Positions 30,801 to 37,562 of a DNA stretch of 40,772 nt are shown one piece after another. Origin of the DNA: Longimicrobiales bacterium (GTDB lineage Bacteria; Gemmatimonadota; Gemmatimonadetes; Longimicrobiales; Gaopeijiaceae); the NCBI GenBank assembly GCA_028279425.1, contig JANQNV010000135.1, positions 1-40,772 on the forward strand. The letters run 5' to 3'. Positions within the stretch are counted from its first letter, which is position 1. Every line of letters begins with the position of its first letter. The notes beneath the pieces are model-generated. The model ran no database searches, was not told the origin of the DNA, and saw only the letters and a program-made list of their open reading frames with translations. A program made the position numbers and the translations under genes.

Positions 30801-30982
30801 AAGTAGTCCCAGTTCATGCCGAGAACCATGAAGTCCTCACCATCGACTTGAAGGCGTCGTCCGCTGTCGTCGGAGACGATGTCGATCTGCTGCGCACCCA
30901 GGCCGGGAGAGGCCAGTAGGCCGGCGAGGAGCGCGAAGGCGGCGAGGAAGCGCGCGCGAGAGGCGAGCAGGGCAGGGCGCAT
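27827..30982 (-). CDS. Clan GH-A-like glycosidase fused to an outer-membrane-like beta-barrel
   Basis: A 1051-residue secreted protein (signal peptide to about residue 31). Residues 32-400 read as a (beta/alpha)8 glycosidase: DGEDFMVLGMNWDYFPRGT, MSLLRTMGVNSIRLYQG and ILMWLLGNENNYG with likely acid/base Glu178. FTEFGAD supplies the likely nucleophile Glu278, and the 100-residue spacing suits clan GH-A. Residues about 445-1051 are alternating amphipathic strands rich in Tyr, Trp and Gly (RASIHIDTDYKGVGVELGG, LEIAPNFLWQKP, GGLGLIANIYGGNAQ), ending EIRTYLSFVMN as outer-membrane barrels do. The gene has a strong ribosome site (GGAGG, 8 bases upstream) and heads the beta-glucan operon. GH2/GH5-like annotation is likely in databases. 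The bond cleaved is unknown. Confidence 0.8.
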   Translation of the reverse strand: MRPALLASRARFLAAFALLAGLLASPGLGAQQIDIVSDDSGRRLQVDGEDFMVLGMNWDYFPRGTTNPAYNFWAQSDEFIKAALDREMSLLRTMGVNSIRLYQGIQPKWVEYIYDTYGILSIINHTLGRYGLDYMGGYIPNTDYSDPSQRQVILDQVEAMVREFEGTRGILMWLLGNENNYGLVWTSAETENLPAGEADELRATYMYSLFGDATELIQSIDPDRPVAMANGDLQYIDIIAEEVSTLDIMGSNVYRGRSARDFWQVIEDKMGIPAVFTEFGADRFDAQRMTEDQETQASYLVDQWQEIYEQAAGKGRVGNSIGGMTFQWTDGWWKVGQTDRLDIQDTSAGWANDAYPEDYLEGTNNMNEEWWGIVAKGETDAYGFYDLYPRAAFYALKRAYELDPYGQGVDLARIREHFGRISAQEAAIEAVGSTAAMKAEGGQKAFFKGLRLDFETYSTGGRNIATPEDPVQNPTVFPAAQGFDQKQSFWADFGARPAPNIEADISFNVLGAVPTNPIDEIFYENRGRSQVLRNPQGEEVILNDLNRVAVYSASMSWEEKDFILDGFYRTGHYHWGYEGDMFGIYREANYGPNLDIYNGLAPIGFELTGKRRFEGLSIAGGPELWWAANPQIMGKYTHRIMGAEVTGLFQEEFGRQGGLQSSLAIPLPENRRASIHIDTDYKGVGVELGGLWSGSKLEGRTFQLMNEDDTGVLQDEVKAEDTFGGRARLTYQGGGINWYAQGAIMGLVADGGPTQIQTFTGWRLADSGTGNQTNFMTGFTYRIGDLEIAPNFLWQKPIVGPVLADAAPQARPRNILDDPFAVRANREMTAAELLFTWDPTPATWMYAWDNNMQEDAELAISAGFVYRHLPTTMDAAVGFLPDGRTPFAFPGAVDPEDLWEINARIVSKQAGGLGLIANIYGGNAQPNGDDNRVINRFGADVVAHYDRLRLHSFMKINDWGPFDYHRDFNFTFPLQLMGDMSYIFGTPDWLGMPQTRLGLRGTWRSLDRFSGDRFCPTQIPAGDGTFACSPLGLDEMGREWEIRTYLSFVMN

Positions 30983-31035
30983 CAGGTGATCCTCCAAGTC
31001 CACGGATCGCATCCAGCAGAGACGTCTGCAAAGAT

Positions 31036-31060
31036 ACTTTGTACGAGCGTCGTACAAAGT
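31036..31060. promoter_or_regulatory. Perfect inverted repeat, likely operator of the beta-glucan operon
   Basis: Arms ACTTTGTACGA (31036-31046) and TCGTACAAAGT (31050-31060) are exact reverse complements around a 3-base centre. The site lies 54-78 bases upstream of the first operon gene (start 30982). Size and symmetry suit a dimeric repressor. The ROK protein in the operon is the nearest candidate, although the motif also resembles LacI-type operators. Confidence 0.7.
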
Positions 31061-31246
31061 GGGGCGCCCCCTTTCGGGTTGTCAAGGATCTCGTACGGAG
31101 AGGTCACGAAACGGGGTCGGTGACGCTACTCGGCGGGGTCGGGCCCCGCGCGGCGTCGGATGCGCTCGATGAGGGGGGCCTTGGGCGAAGGGGAGGGGTC
31201 GGAGGGTGCGAGGTCGATCGCCCGCCCTGGCCCACTCACGGCTCGC

Positions 31247-31768
31247 TCACGTGATGAAGCGGAGTTCGACGTCGACCACCGACCACAGCCCCCGTTCGGA
31301 TCGGCGTAGCTCGTAGACGAACGCCTGACGAAACGCGTTCGGCGCGGGCCCGCGCGACCTCGAGCACCCCGAGGTGACCAGCACCCTCACCGAGTCGGGG
31401 GCCGCCGACACGATCCCGAAGCGAGCGAAAAGACCGAGGCGCTCGTTCGGCGTCTCGGACCGCCACGGGCACCCCATCGGCCCGGCATCGATCGGTCCGA
31501 GGGGCACGTCGAAGTACTCGGCGAGGCCCTGGGCGATGGCGGCCACAGGCTCCTTTGCGCCTACGAGGGACTCGGGAGGGCACGGGCGAGGTGAGGGGCA
31601 GGTCGGCTCCAGACGGCTCTCCACGGGGAGCCCGTTGGTGCGATCCCACGACTGCGCGATCTGACGGCCGATGGCGGCGAAGTCCTGCGGCGTTTGCCCG
31701 AGCGCCGCGGATGGAAGGGCGGATTCCAGGCAGACGGCGGCGGCGAGGAGGGCTGTGCGAGTACCCAT
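31247..31768 (-). CDS. Secreted protein of unknown function
   Basis: A 173-residue protein with a signal peptide (ALLAAAVCLESALPSAALGQ). The mature part has Cys residues in PTCPSPRPCPPESL, GPMGCPW and TSGCSRSRG that could form disulphides. It ends QAFVYELRRSERGLWSVVDV, a strand-turn-strand often seen at the end of NTF2-like domains. I do not recognise a family. It starts 21 bases downstream of the CPBP protease stop and is probably co-transcribed with it. There is no clear ribosome site. Confidence 0.65.
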   Translation of the reverse strand: MGTRTALLAAAVCLESALPSAALGQTPQDFAAIGRQIAQSWDRTNGLPVESRLEPTCPSPRPCPPESLVGAKEPVAAIAQGLAEYFDVPLGPIDAGPMGCPWRSETPNERLGLFARFGIVSAAPDSVRVLVTSGCSRSRGPAPNAFRQAFVYELRRSERGLWSVVDVELRFIT

Positions 31769-31789
31769 GCCCCAAAGGTGAAGCGCAGG

Positions 31790-32554
31790 CTATGACGTAG
31801 GAAGAGGCACGAGCCCGAACACGATCAGGGTCATCATGATCCATCCGAGGGCCAGCATGCCCACATGCCCGATCAGCCCGAGATACATGGAGCGGAAATG
31901 CCGGGTCGCCCACGCCCACAGCAGGCCGGCGATGGCGAAGAACGGCCACCCCCAGGGGGCAGTCAGGTGCATCGCGCCGAACAGAATGGCGTTGAAGGGG
32001 ACCGCCCACGCGCCCAGGTGCTCGCTTCTCGGCAGGAGGAAGCCGCGGTGGTAGAGCTCCTGCGTCACCCCGCCGATGCCGACACCGACGATGCCGCTGA
32101 GCAGCCAGAGGGTGAGCAGACCGAAACGCGACGCGCCGTCGAGTCCCATCGGCCCAGGGTCCAGCACCAGTGCGTCGGGCACCCAGGCGAAGAGGGCGTC
32201 GCGAATCGCCGGTTCGAGGGCACCGGCGACGCCGAACACGACGACCATGCTGCCCAACGCCAACAGCGGGCCCACCAGAAGGAGGGTTCGCAGCCGGGTG
32301 GGGCCGCGCCATGGGAAGAGCCACGTGGCGCCGAACGAGGCTCCTTCTCGACGCGCCGCCCGGCGCATCAGCCACCAGCTCGCAGGGACCTCTCCAAGGA
32401 GGATCGCGAGGAACAGCGCCACCGTCGTGGGGACGCCGGTGTCCCTCATCATCAGGGCGAGCGGCACGAAGAGGGCGAGGGTCGCCAAACCCGGAGCGAG
32501 ATGGTGCGCCGCGAGTCTCCCTGTGGTCCACGTGGGGTGCGTCGAGGACTCCAT
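31790..32554 (-). CDS. CPBP-family intramembrane protease (Abi-like)
   Basis: A 254-residue membrane protein with seven or eight helices. The family motif EExxxR appears as TQELYHRGFLLP, with Gln in place of the first Glu. The second motif is FNAILFGAMHLTAPWG (Phe...His) and the third is YLGLIGHVGM. CPBP proteins are glutamic-type intramembrane proteases related to Rce1. Replacing one Glu with Gln may reduce or change activity, but the second Glu, the Arg and both His are present. AGGAG lies 9 bases before the ATG. It diverges from a MarR regulator. Confidence 0.85.
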   Translation of the reverse strand: MESSTHPTWTTGRLAAHHLAPGLATLALFVPLALMMRDTGVPTTVALFLAILLGEVPASWWLMRRAARREGASFGATWLFPWRGPTRLRTLLLVGPLLALGSMVVVFGVAGALEPAIRDALFAWVPDALVLDPGPMGLDGASRFGLLTLWLLSGIVGVGIGGVTQELYHRGFLLPRSEHLGAWAVPFNAILFGAMHLTAPWGWPFFAIAGLLWAWATRHFRSMYLGLIGHVGMLALGWIMMTLIVFGLVPLPTS

Positions 32555-32624
32555 TCGCCTAGTCTCCTGATGTGGTAACCGGGAAGATCGTACACGAGCA
32601 TATAGTACACCAGTTGACGATCAG

Positions 32625-33125
32625 ATGACAAGCAACGAATCTGCCGCGTCGTCACGCGTCCGGCGCCCCTCACCGGAGCAGAGGGACCTCTGGATGACGC
32701 TCACTCGCCTCACCGCACAGCTTTCACGACGGGCGAACCGAGCCGTCGAAGACGCCGAGGGGATCACCTTGTCTCAGATGACGGCGCTGGGGCAGGTGCG
32801 CGCACTGCGCGGGGAGGCGCGTATGGTCGACCTCGCGGGGCGGCTTCAACTCACGAAGGCCGCGATCACCAAGATCGTCGATGCACTCCAAGCGGCCGGG
32901 TGCGTGGAGCGGGCTCGGGCCGACAACGACCGCCGCGTCGTCTTCGTGCGACTCACCGGCGAAGGCGAGCGCCTACTCCAAAGGGCGGAGGCGGCGTTCG
33001 AAGGGGTCCTCTTCGAGGGACTCTGGGATCACCTCACGACCGAGCAGACGGGAGAGGCCGCCCGGATTCTTGCCCACGCCGATGAGGCACTCGAACGGGA
33101 GGGGCCTGCGCTGCCGCCGGGGTGA
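32625..33125 (+). CDS. MarR-family transcriptional regulator
   Basis: A 166-residue regulator. The N-terminal helix is RDLWMTLTRLTAQLSRRANR. The winged helix covers residues about 45-115: GITLSQMTALGQVRALRG, MVDLAGRLQLTKAAITKIVD, and VERARADNDRRVVFVRLTGE, where the D-x-R-D/N-x-R block marks the wing. It diverges from the CPBP protease gene, with a 70-base gap that holds GTACAC twice at a 15-base pitch. It probably controls that promoter and itself. The inducer is unknown. Confidence 0.9.
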   Translation: MTSNESAASSRVRRPSPEQRDLWMTLTRLTAQLSRRANRAVEDAEGITLSQMTALGQVRALRGEARMVDLAGRLQLTKAAITKIVDALQAAGCVERARADNDRRVVFVRLTGEGERLLQRAEAAFEGVLFEGLWDHLTTEQTGEAARILAHADEALEREGPALPPG

Positions 33126-33147
33126 GCGGGGTTCCCGAGGGCTTACG

Positions 33148-33585
33148 CTACCTACTCTGCGGGCACGCCGTCTGGGTCGCGCGCACCTGGAAGGTGTTCG
33201 GGATCGGCGGTTCGGGCAGTACCTGCTCCGCCGTTCCGCGCATGACGTCGGGTACCGGATCGAGTGCCAGCTCCCAGAGGACACCCTCCTCGCGCAACCA
33301 GACCGCCGCGATCGAGTCCGTGCCCTGGGGCCACCAAAGGGCGACTCCCTCCGAGCGCGGTGGGCCTCGCAGGTCCCAAAGCTGGAGGTCGCGCTGTCGG
33401 GCCGACGGAGAGGCCGAGGGGGCGAGGATGAACTCGATCCCGCCCTCGAACTCGACGACGTCGTCGGAGTCGACGACGACCTCGAAGCAGGCCGAGCCCG
33501 GGTTGTAGGGGAGCGCCGGCTCCTGACTCGCGAGCGGCATAGCCAGGCCCGCGACCAGGGTCGCGACGGCGGCCGCTACCCTCAT
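33148..33585 (-). CDS. Small secreted protein coupled to an O-methyltransferase
   Basis: A 145-residue protein with a signal peptide (AAAVATLVAGLAMPLASQ). The mature part is beta-rich: CFEVVVDSDDVVEFEGGIEF, then LWDLRGPPRSEGVALWWPQG and VLWELALDPVPDVM. Two Cys residues (ACFEV and QTACPQ) may pair. No family is recognised. The ATG at 33585 has GGAGG 7 bases upstream and overlaps the methyltransferase stop by 4 bases (ATGA), so production of the two is linked, although one is cytoplasmic and the other exported. Confidence 0.7.
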   Translation of the reverse strand: MRVAAAVATLVAGLAMPLASQEPALPYNPGSACFEVVVDSDDVVEFEGGIEFILAPSASPSARQRDLQLWDLRGPPRSEGVALWWPQGTDSIAAVWLREEGVLWELALDPVPDVMRGTAEQVLPEPPIPNTFQVRATQTACPQSR

Positions 33586-34304
33586 TGTGCCGCCTCCGGG
33601 TTGGCTGGTGCGGTGGTCCCGCGCCGCGCGATTCCCCCGACGATCGCGATCAACAGACCGTCGTACCCCTTCACCCCCACGGTCTGGAGGAGGGTGGCGT
33701 CGAGCGCCGGGGCTTCGGCCACCCGTGCGTTGAACTCTTGCACGCCCCGGACGTGCTCGTCGTCCGATGCCGAATCGAGCACGCGGCCATCGCGCACGAC
33801 GTTGTCTGCCACGAGCAGAGTGCCGGGTCGAGACAGCTTCAGAATCGCATCGAGGTAGCGCGGATACCCCGACTTCTCGGCGTCGAGGAAGACGAGGTCG
33901 AACGGCTCTGCGCCCTCGTCGATCATCCGTCGCAGTGACTCGTGCGCGTCGCCCACGACGATGTCGACTCGCGCACCGAGTCCGATGTCGATGAGCCCCT
34001 CGCGCGCGATCGATGCATGGCGTTCGTCGAGCTCCAGGCTGAGCACGGTGCCGCCCTGACCGACCCCGCGGGCAAGAAAGGTCGTGCTGAAGCCGCCCAG
34101 CGTGCCGATCTCGAGAACCCTCCTCGCTCCGGAGAGGCGGACCAGGAGCTCGAGGAACTTCCCTTGGCATTCGGACACCTGGATCGCGGGCAGGTCGGCG
34201 GCCTGGCTCCGCGCCGCGACCGAGGCCAGCTCGGGATCGAGCAAGCCGAAGAGCTCGGTGGCGTAGTGGTCGACTTTGGACCAGGTGGGATCATGCGTTG
34301 CCAA
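33582..34304 (-). CDS. Class I O-methyltransferase (Methyltransf_3/CCoAOMT-like)
   Basis: A 240-residue cytoplasmic enzyme. The start is TTG at 34304, with AGGAG 7 bases upstream. Motif I is RVLEIGTLGGFSTTFLARG, followed by VLSLELDERHASIAREGL, DIVVGDAHESL and FDLVFLDAEKSGYPRYLD (metal-binding Asp of the family). ADNVVRDGRV completes the DN pair of metal ligands. This is the catechol/caffeoyl-CoA O-methyltransferase family, which methylates vicinal hydroxyls with SAM and a divalent metal. The natural acceptor is unknown. Confidence 0.92.
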   Translation of the reverse strand: MATHDPTWSKVDHYATELFGLLDPELASVAARSQAADLPAIQVSECQGKFLELLVRLSGARRVLEIGTLGGFSTTFLARGVGQGGTVLSLELDERHASIAREGLIDIGLGARVDIVVGDAHESLRRMIDEGAEPFDLVFLDAEKSGYPRYLDAILKLSRPGTLLVADNVVRDGRVLDSASDDEHVRGVQEFNARVAEAPALDATLLQTVGVKGYDGLLIAIVGGIARRGTTAPANPEAAQ

Positions 34305-34380
34305 TGGGAGACTCCTCGGCGTTTTCCGGGCGGCCGTCGTGCACTCGCGGGTCAGGGAGGTACGCTAGACGCCTCGCACA

Positions 34381-35619
34381 CTATCCGCCAGGCGGCGTCA
34401 GGCGAAACGTCTGAATCGTCGTCACCCCGAGGTCATCGCGGTGCGTCGCGATGACCCGGCCTTCCTCGATCCAGTACGGCTGGGCCACCCCAGGCGGGAG
34501 CTCGAGAGCTCCTGCATAGGTGCCGTCGATGGAGAAGATGCGCCATACGACCTGTCCTGCGGGGATCCGCGGTTCGCCGAGGGGAGTCGAGAGGTGACTT
34601 TGCTGGAGAGCAAAGAGGGAGTCGGTGACACCCCACATGAGGTCGTACAGGGGGAAGAAGTCACTCACCGGTCTGGCTGGCGGCGTCGTTCGGCCGCTTG
34701 CCATGCCGAAGTACTCCTGGAGGAGGGCGGGTTTCTCGTGATCGGCGATCGGGGACTGCTCCATCGGCACGTCGACGACGCCGACGAGCAAGCCGGCCTC
34801 GTCATGGATCCGGAAGCGACCGCTGTCGTTCCTCCCCACGACCAGCGTCGAGCCGAGGGGGGCGAACCAACTCAGCGGGGCCAAGAGCGCAGGCTGGTCG
34901 CCAGGAATGCCACGACGGCGCTCCTCGATCCGAGGAGCCATCGGAGCGACGAAGACGACCCTACCTGTCTCCTGGTCCAGGCGTCCGATGCTGTCGACCC
35001 GCGTTCGTTCGTCATCGTCCTCCGCGAAGATCTTCCAGAACCAGGGCGCGTGCCGGAGCGGGTCTTGAAACGCGACGCCGGCCATGCCCGGAATCGTGAC
35101 CGGCGACTCCTCAACCAGCTCACCCGACGCCGTGAACCGCGACAGGCGCTGATTACCGGGATCGAGAATCCAGAATGAGTCGGCTCCCGCCGGCCACATG
35201 AGCGAGTTACTGCTCCAGATCTCACCCGGTCCCTGACCGGTCGGCCCGAACCGGTGCAGAACCTCGTTTCGGGTGGAATCGATGACGACGAGTCGAGTCT
35301 CGGCCCCGTCCAGCACGACGAGCCTGCCGTCTTGAAGCGGAAGGTATCCTTGGGGCTGGAAGACGCGGGGAGCGTCGTTGGGCGAGTCGGCTCCGGTGCG
35401 GATCGACCTTTCCAGTGTGAGGTCCCACTTCAACTCGGCTTGTGTCCAGGGCGGAAGCTCGCCGAGCGTGTAGACCGGTACACCGGCGCTGTCCGACTCG
35501 CTAACGCTCGGCGGGTCCGGGCGGGCGTCGCACCCCGCGATGAGGACCGTGGCGATTCCAACGAAGTGCCGCGCGAGGATTCGAACCTCGGCGCCGGTTC
35601 CGAGGGCCAGGAACCTCAC
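34381..35619 (-). CDS. Six-bladed beta-propeller lipoprotein
   Basis: A 412-residue protein with lipobox IAGC near residue 30. The mature protein has SDSAGVPVYTLGELPPW, the same signature as the propellers at 2319 and 4721. Repeats include LVVLDGAETRLVVIDSTRNE, FGPTGQGPGE, FWILDPGNQRLSRFTASGEL and WRIFSIDGTYAGALELPPG, and the tail ATHRDDLGVTTIQTF matches the paralogs. The GTG start at 35619 gives a long N-region before the lipobox and overlaps two tRNA T-arm-like hairpins. The true N-terminus is therefore uncertain. Its role is probably ligand or partner binding at the envelope. Confidence 0.82.
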   Translation of the reverse strand: MRFLALGTGAEVRILARHFVGIATVLIAGCDARPDPPSVSESDSAGVPVYTLGELPPWTQAELKWDLTLERSIRTGADSPNDAPRVFQPQGYLPLQDGRLVVLDGAETRLVVIDSTRNEVLHRFGPTGQGPGEIWSSNSLMWPAGADSFWILDPGNQRLSRFTASGELVEESPVTIPGMAGVAFQDPLRHAPWFWKIFAEDDDERTRVDSIGRLDQETGRVVFVAPMAPRIEERRRGIPGDQPALLAPLSWFAPLGSTLVVGRNDSGRFRIHDEAGLLVGVVDVPMEQSPIADHEKPALLQEYFGMASGRTTPPARPVSDFFPLYDLMWGVTDSLFALQQSHLSTPLGEPRIPAGQVVWRIFSIDGTYAGALELPPGVAQPYWIEEGRVIATHRDDLGVTTIQTFRLTPPGG

Positions 35620-35710
35620 GGGAGTCGAACCCGCTCCCTCGGCCTTCCAGCGCGCAACCAGGAACCGCGGCGTGGGTGAAGCTGGCCGGCTTCGGGCGTG
35701 CGAGCCAGCC

Positions 35711-35745
35711 GACGGTGGGGTGGCCCGGCCAGGCTGGCCACCGTC
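35711..35745 (-). terminator. Strong hairpin at the end of the 35744 gene
   Basis: GACGGTGG (35711-35718) and CCACCGTC (35738-35745) are exact complements, and the enclosed bases can pair further. It overlaps the stop codon of the NTF2-like gene. No T-run follows on the minus strand, so intrinsic termination would be weak. Confidence 0.35.
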
Positions 35746-36355
35746 AGATCGCCCCGAGTGGCTTCAACTCGACCCTTGTCCCGCCGACGTCGAGGTAGAG
35801 CGGTACCCAAGCCCGCACGCTACGCCGGGCCGTCGGATCCTGCGCCAGACCCCATAGGCCGTCGTCGTGCTTCACCGCCATCACCTCGGGCAGTAACCCG
35901 TTGCGCATCGGCTCCCTCCACTCCGCGGTCTCGTAGAAGAGTACGAAGTACCGATCGTCTGCCGGTACCGCTCCCAGGATCGCCGTGGACGGCGCCGGTT
36001 GTGGAGGTAGCTGCGAAATGGCCTGCGCATGCTCCGGGTACCACGATTGCATGCGCGCTAGGTACCGACTCCGCTGGGCCCGTCGATCGTCGAATCTCAG
36101 ATAGCGGGCCACGGCCTGCCGATTGTCGAGCGTGGCGATTACCCCCGCGTGCTCGAGCCCCTCGATCGGTGCCGGGGGACTCGGGTCGGGCATCGAGTCG
36201 AAGGTCGTGCTGCTCCATCGGGTGATGGTGTGCGAGATCTGACTGCGCATGTCGCGGCGCACGTTCGGCAGAATGAGATCGGCCGCCCGCAGCCAGGACT
36301 CCTCCGCAAGAGCGGCGAAGTAGGCCTCCAACGTCGCGACGGCGCGCTGCTCCAC
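35744..36355 (-). CDS. NTF2-like protein of unknown function
   Basis: A 203-residue protein with start GTG at 36355, 14 bases after the preceding stop. It begins MEQRAVATLEAYFAALAEES followed by WLRAADLILPNV, an NTF2-like N-terminal helix pair. The middle has RYLRFDDRRAQRSRYLARM, and the end has DDRYFVLFYETAEW and RVELKPLGAI. There is no signal peptide from this start. The open frame extends upstream, but that part is shadow of the neighbouring gene. I chose GTG because it gives a clean domain start. The function is unknown. Confidence 0.6.
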   Translation of the reverse strand: MEQRAVATLEAYFAALAEESWLRAADLILPNVRRDMRSQISHTITRWSSTTFDSMPDPSPPAPIEGLEHAGVIATLDNRQAVARYLRFDDRRAQRSRYLARMQSWYPEHAQAISQLPPQPAPSTAILGAVPADDRYFVLFYETAEWREPMRNGLLPEVMAVKHDDGLWGLAQDPTARRSVRAWVPLYLDVGGTRVELKPLGAI

Positions 36356-36369
36356 CGGCTCCCGCTCCG

Positions 36370-36993
36370 CTACCCGAGGGAGCGCGCCAGCTGGATGCGT
36401 AGCTGGGGCGCGAGCGTGGGATGATGCGACCGATAGCCGACGCCACCAAAGCTCCAGACCTCTACCGCCCACCTCTGCGCCGGTAGGCCGACCGAGAGTC
36501 CCGCCTCCAATCCGAACGGGCTCGTCTGGCCATCGAATGCGTCGTCTCTGACGCACTCTGGTCCGACGATGGTGCAGCTGTCGTCGCCGGCGAATTCGAA
36601 GACCTGGAAGCGGTCGATCGCGACTCCCACGAACACATCGACGGTCCCACTCACCGCACGCTGAACACCGGCGCCCACCCCGAGCCCCAACCCCGGTCCG
36701 CGTTCGATATCGGACCCCAATCCGCTCACTTCAGCGCGCCCGGGGCCCATCGCCCCGAGGCGCAGGTACACGGGGAATGCCCCTCCGGCGATGCCTTGCC
36801 GTCTGAGTGTGACCCAGGGCGCGGGGCGCCACTCCGCCTCGGCCCCGAACTCGCTGCGGTACGGGCCGACGGGCACGACCGCGCCCGCCGTGACCACGGT
36901 TCGCGCCGGTTCCTGCGCGGGGAGTGAAGGGGACCACAAGACGAGCGCGGTCGCGGCCATTGCGGATACTCGCCCGACGCGCGCTATCGACAT
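36370..36993 (-). CDS. Outer-membrane beta-barrel-like protein
   Basis: A 207-residue protein with a signal peptide (VSAMAATALVLWSPSLPAQ). The mature part is mostly amphipathic strands: TVVTAGAVVPVGPYRSEFGA, VSGTVDVFVGVAIDRFQVF and SPFGLEAGLSVGLPAQRWAV. It is about the size of an 8-stranded barrel. Two Cys residues (DDSCTIVGPECVRDD) probably form a loop disulphide. It ends QLRIQLARSLG rather than in an aromatic residue. Its ATG overlaps the upstream stop by one base (TGATG). Confidence 0.68.
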   Translation of the reverse strand: MSIARVGRVSAMAATALVLWSPSLPAQEPARTVVTAGAVVPVGPYRSEFGAEAEWRPAPWVTLRRQGIAGGAFPVYLRLGAMGPGRAEVSGLGSDIERGPGLGLGVGAGVQRAVSGTVDVFVGVAIDRFQVFEFAGDDSCTIVGPECVRDDAFDGQTSPFGLEAGLSVGLPAQRWAVEVWSFGGVGYRSHHPTLAPQLRIQLARSLG

Positions 36994-37424
36994 CAGTGGT
37001 GCAGCCGGAATCCCAACGAGACCCCTCCCTGCGGCGCCGGCCCCATGATGAAGGAACGGGGCTCCCGCACTCTCGCGTTGTGGTCGTGTGCCGTATTGAC
37101 TGCTCCGATCACGGCCCAAATGGTGGAGGCGACAACGGTCAAGCCCAACGCGGCGCAGCCGTTTCCGCAACTGTCGCCATCATCCTCCGCCCCGGCGACG
37201 ATCGTGACGATCGAGGCCACTCGGATCGCATTGGGAAGCAAGCCGCGCTTCCAGTCTCCGGCGTAGGCGAAGCCGGCGCTGGGAAGGACCCACTCGACCA
37301 CGCCCGCCGTCCAGGGGCTGTGGTGCGAGCCGACATAGACCGTATCGACGGCTTGCGTCTGAGCTTGGGCCGGTCCCGCCAGCGCGAACGCGAGCAAGAC
37401 GCCCAACCATGCACATTCCTTCAT
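36993..37424 (-). CDS. Small envelope protein with two hydrophobic segments
   Basis: A 143-residue protein with a signal peptide (MKECAWLGVLLAFALAGPAQ, then AQ). GGAGG lies 8 bases before the ATG. The block SPWTAGVVEWVLPSAGFAYA, then GDWKRGLLPNAIRVASIV, resembles the DUF5683-type proline/glycine turn seen in small membrane proteins. A second helix, LGLTVVASTIWAVIGAVNTA, follows. It is coupled to the barrel-like gene by TGATG. The function is unknown. Confidence 0.65.
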   Translation of the reverse strand: MKECAWLGVLLAFALAGPAQAQTQAVDTVYVGSHHSPWTAGVVEWVLPSAGFAYAGDWKRGLLPNAIRVASIVTIVAGAEDDGDSCGNGCAALGLTVVASTIWAVIGAVNTAHDHNARVREPRSFIMGPAPQGGVSLGFRLHH

Positions 37425-37562
37425 CCCTATCGCCTCCGCGCGTGATGGTGGGTCGGCCCGCCGATGAGGCTCCGACGGTGTGTGGACCACTGCACGCAGA
37501 GTACCACCTCGCGCAGGTTTCCCGCCACCTGCTTGTCCTGCTAGCGACCAGCGCCCGTCTCG

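Noticed and set aside
32580..32620. MarR operator in the divergent gap
   Set aside because: GTACAC occurs twice as a direct repeat, but no inverted symmetry is long enough to call an operator.
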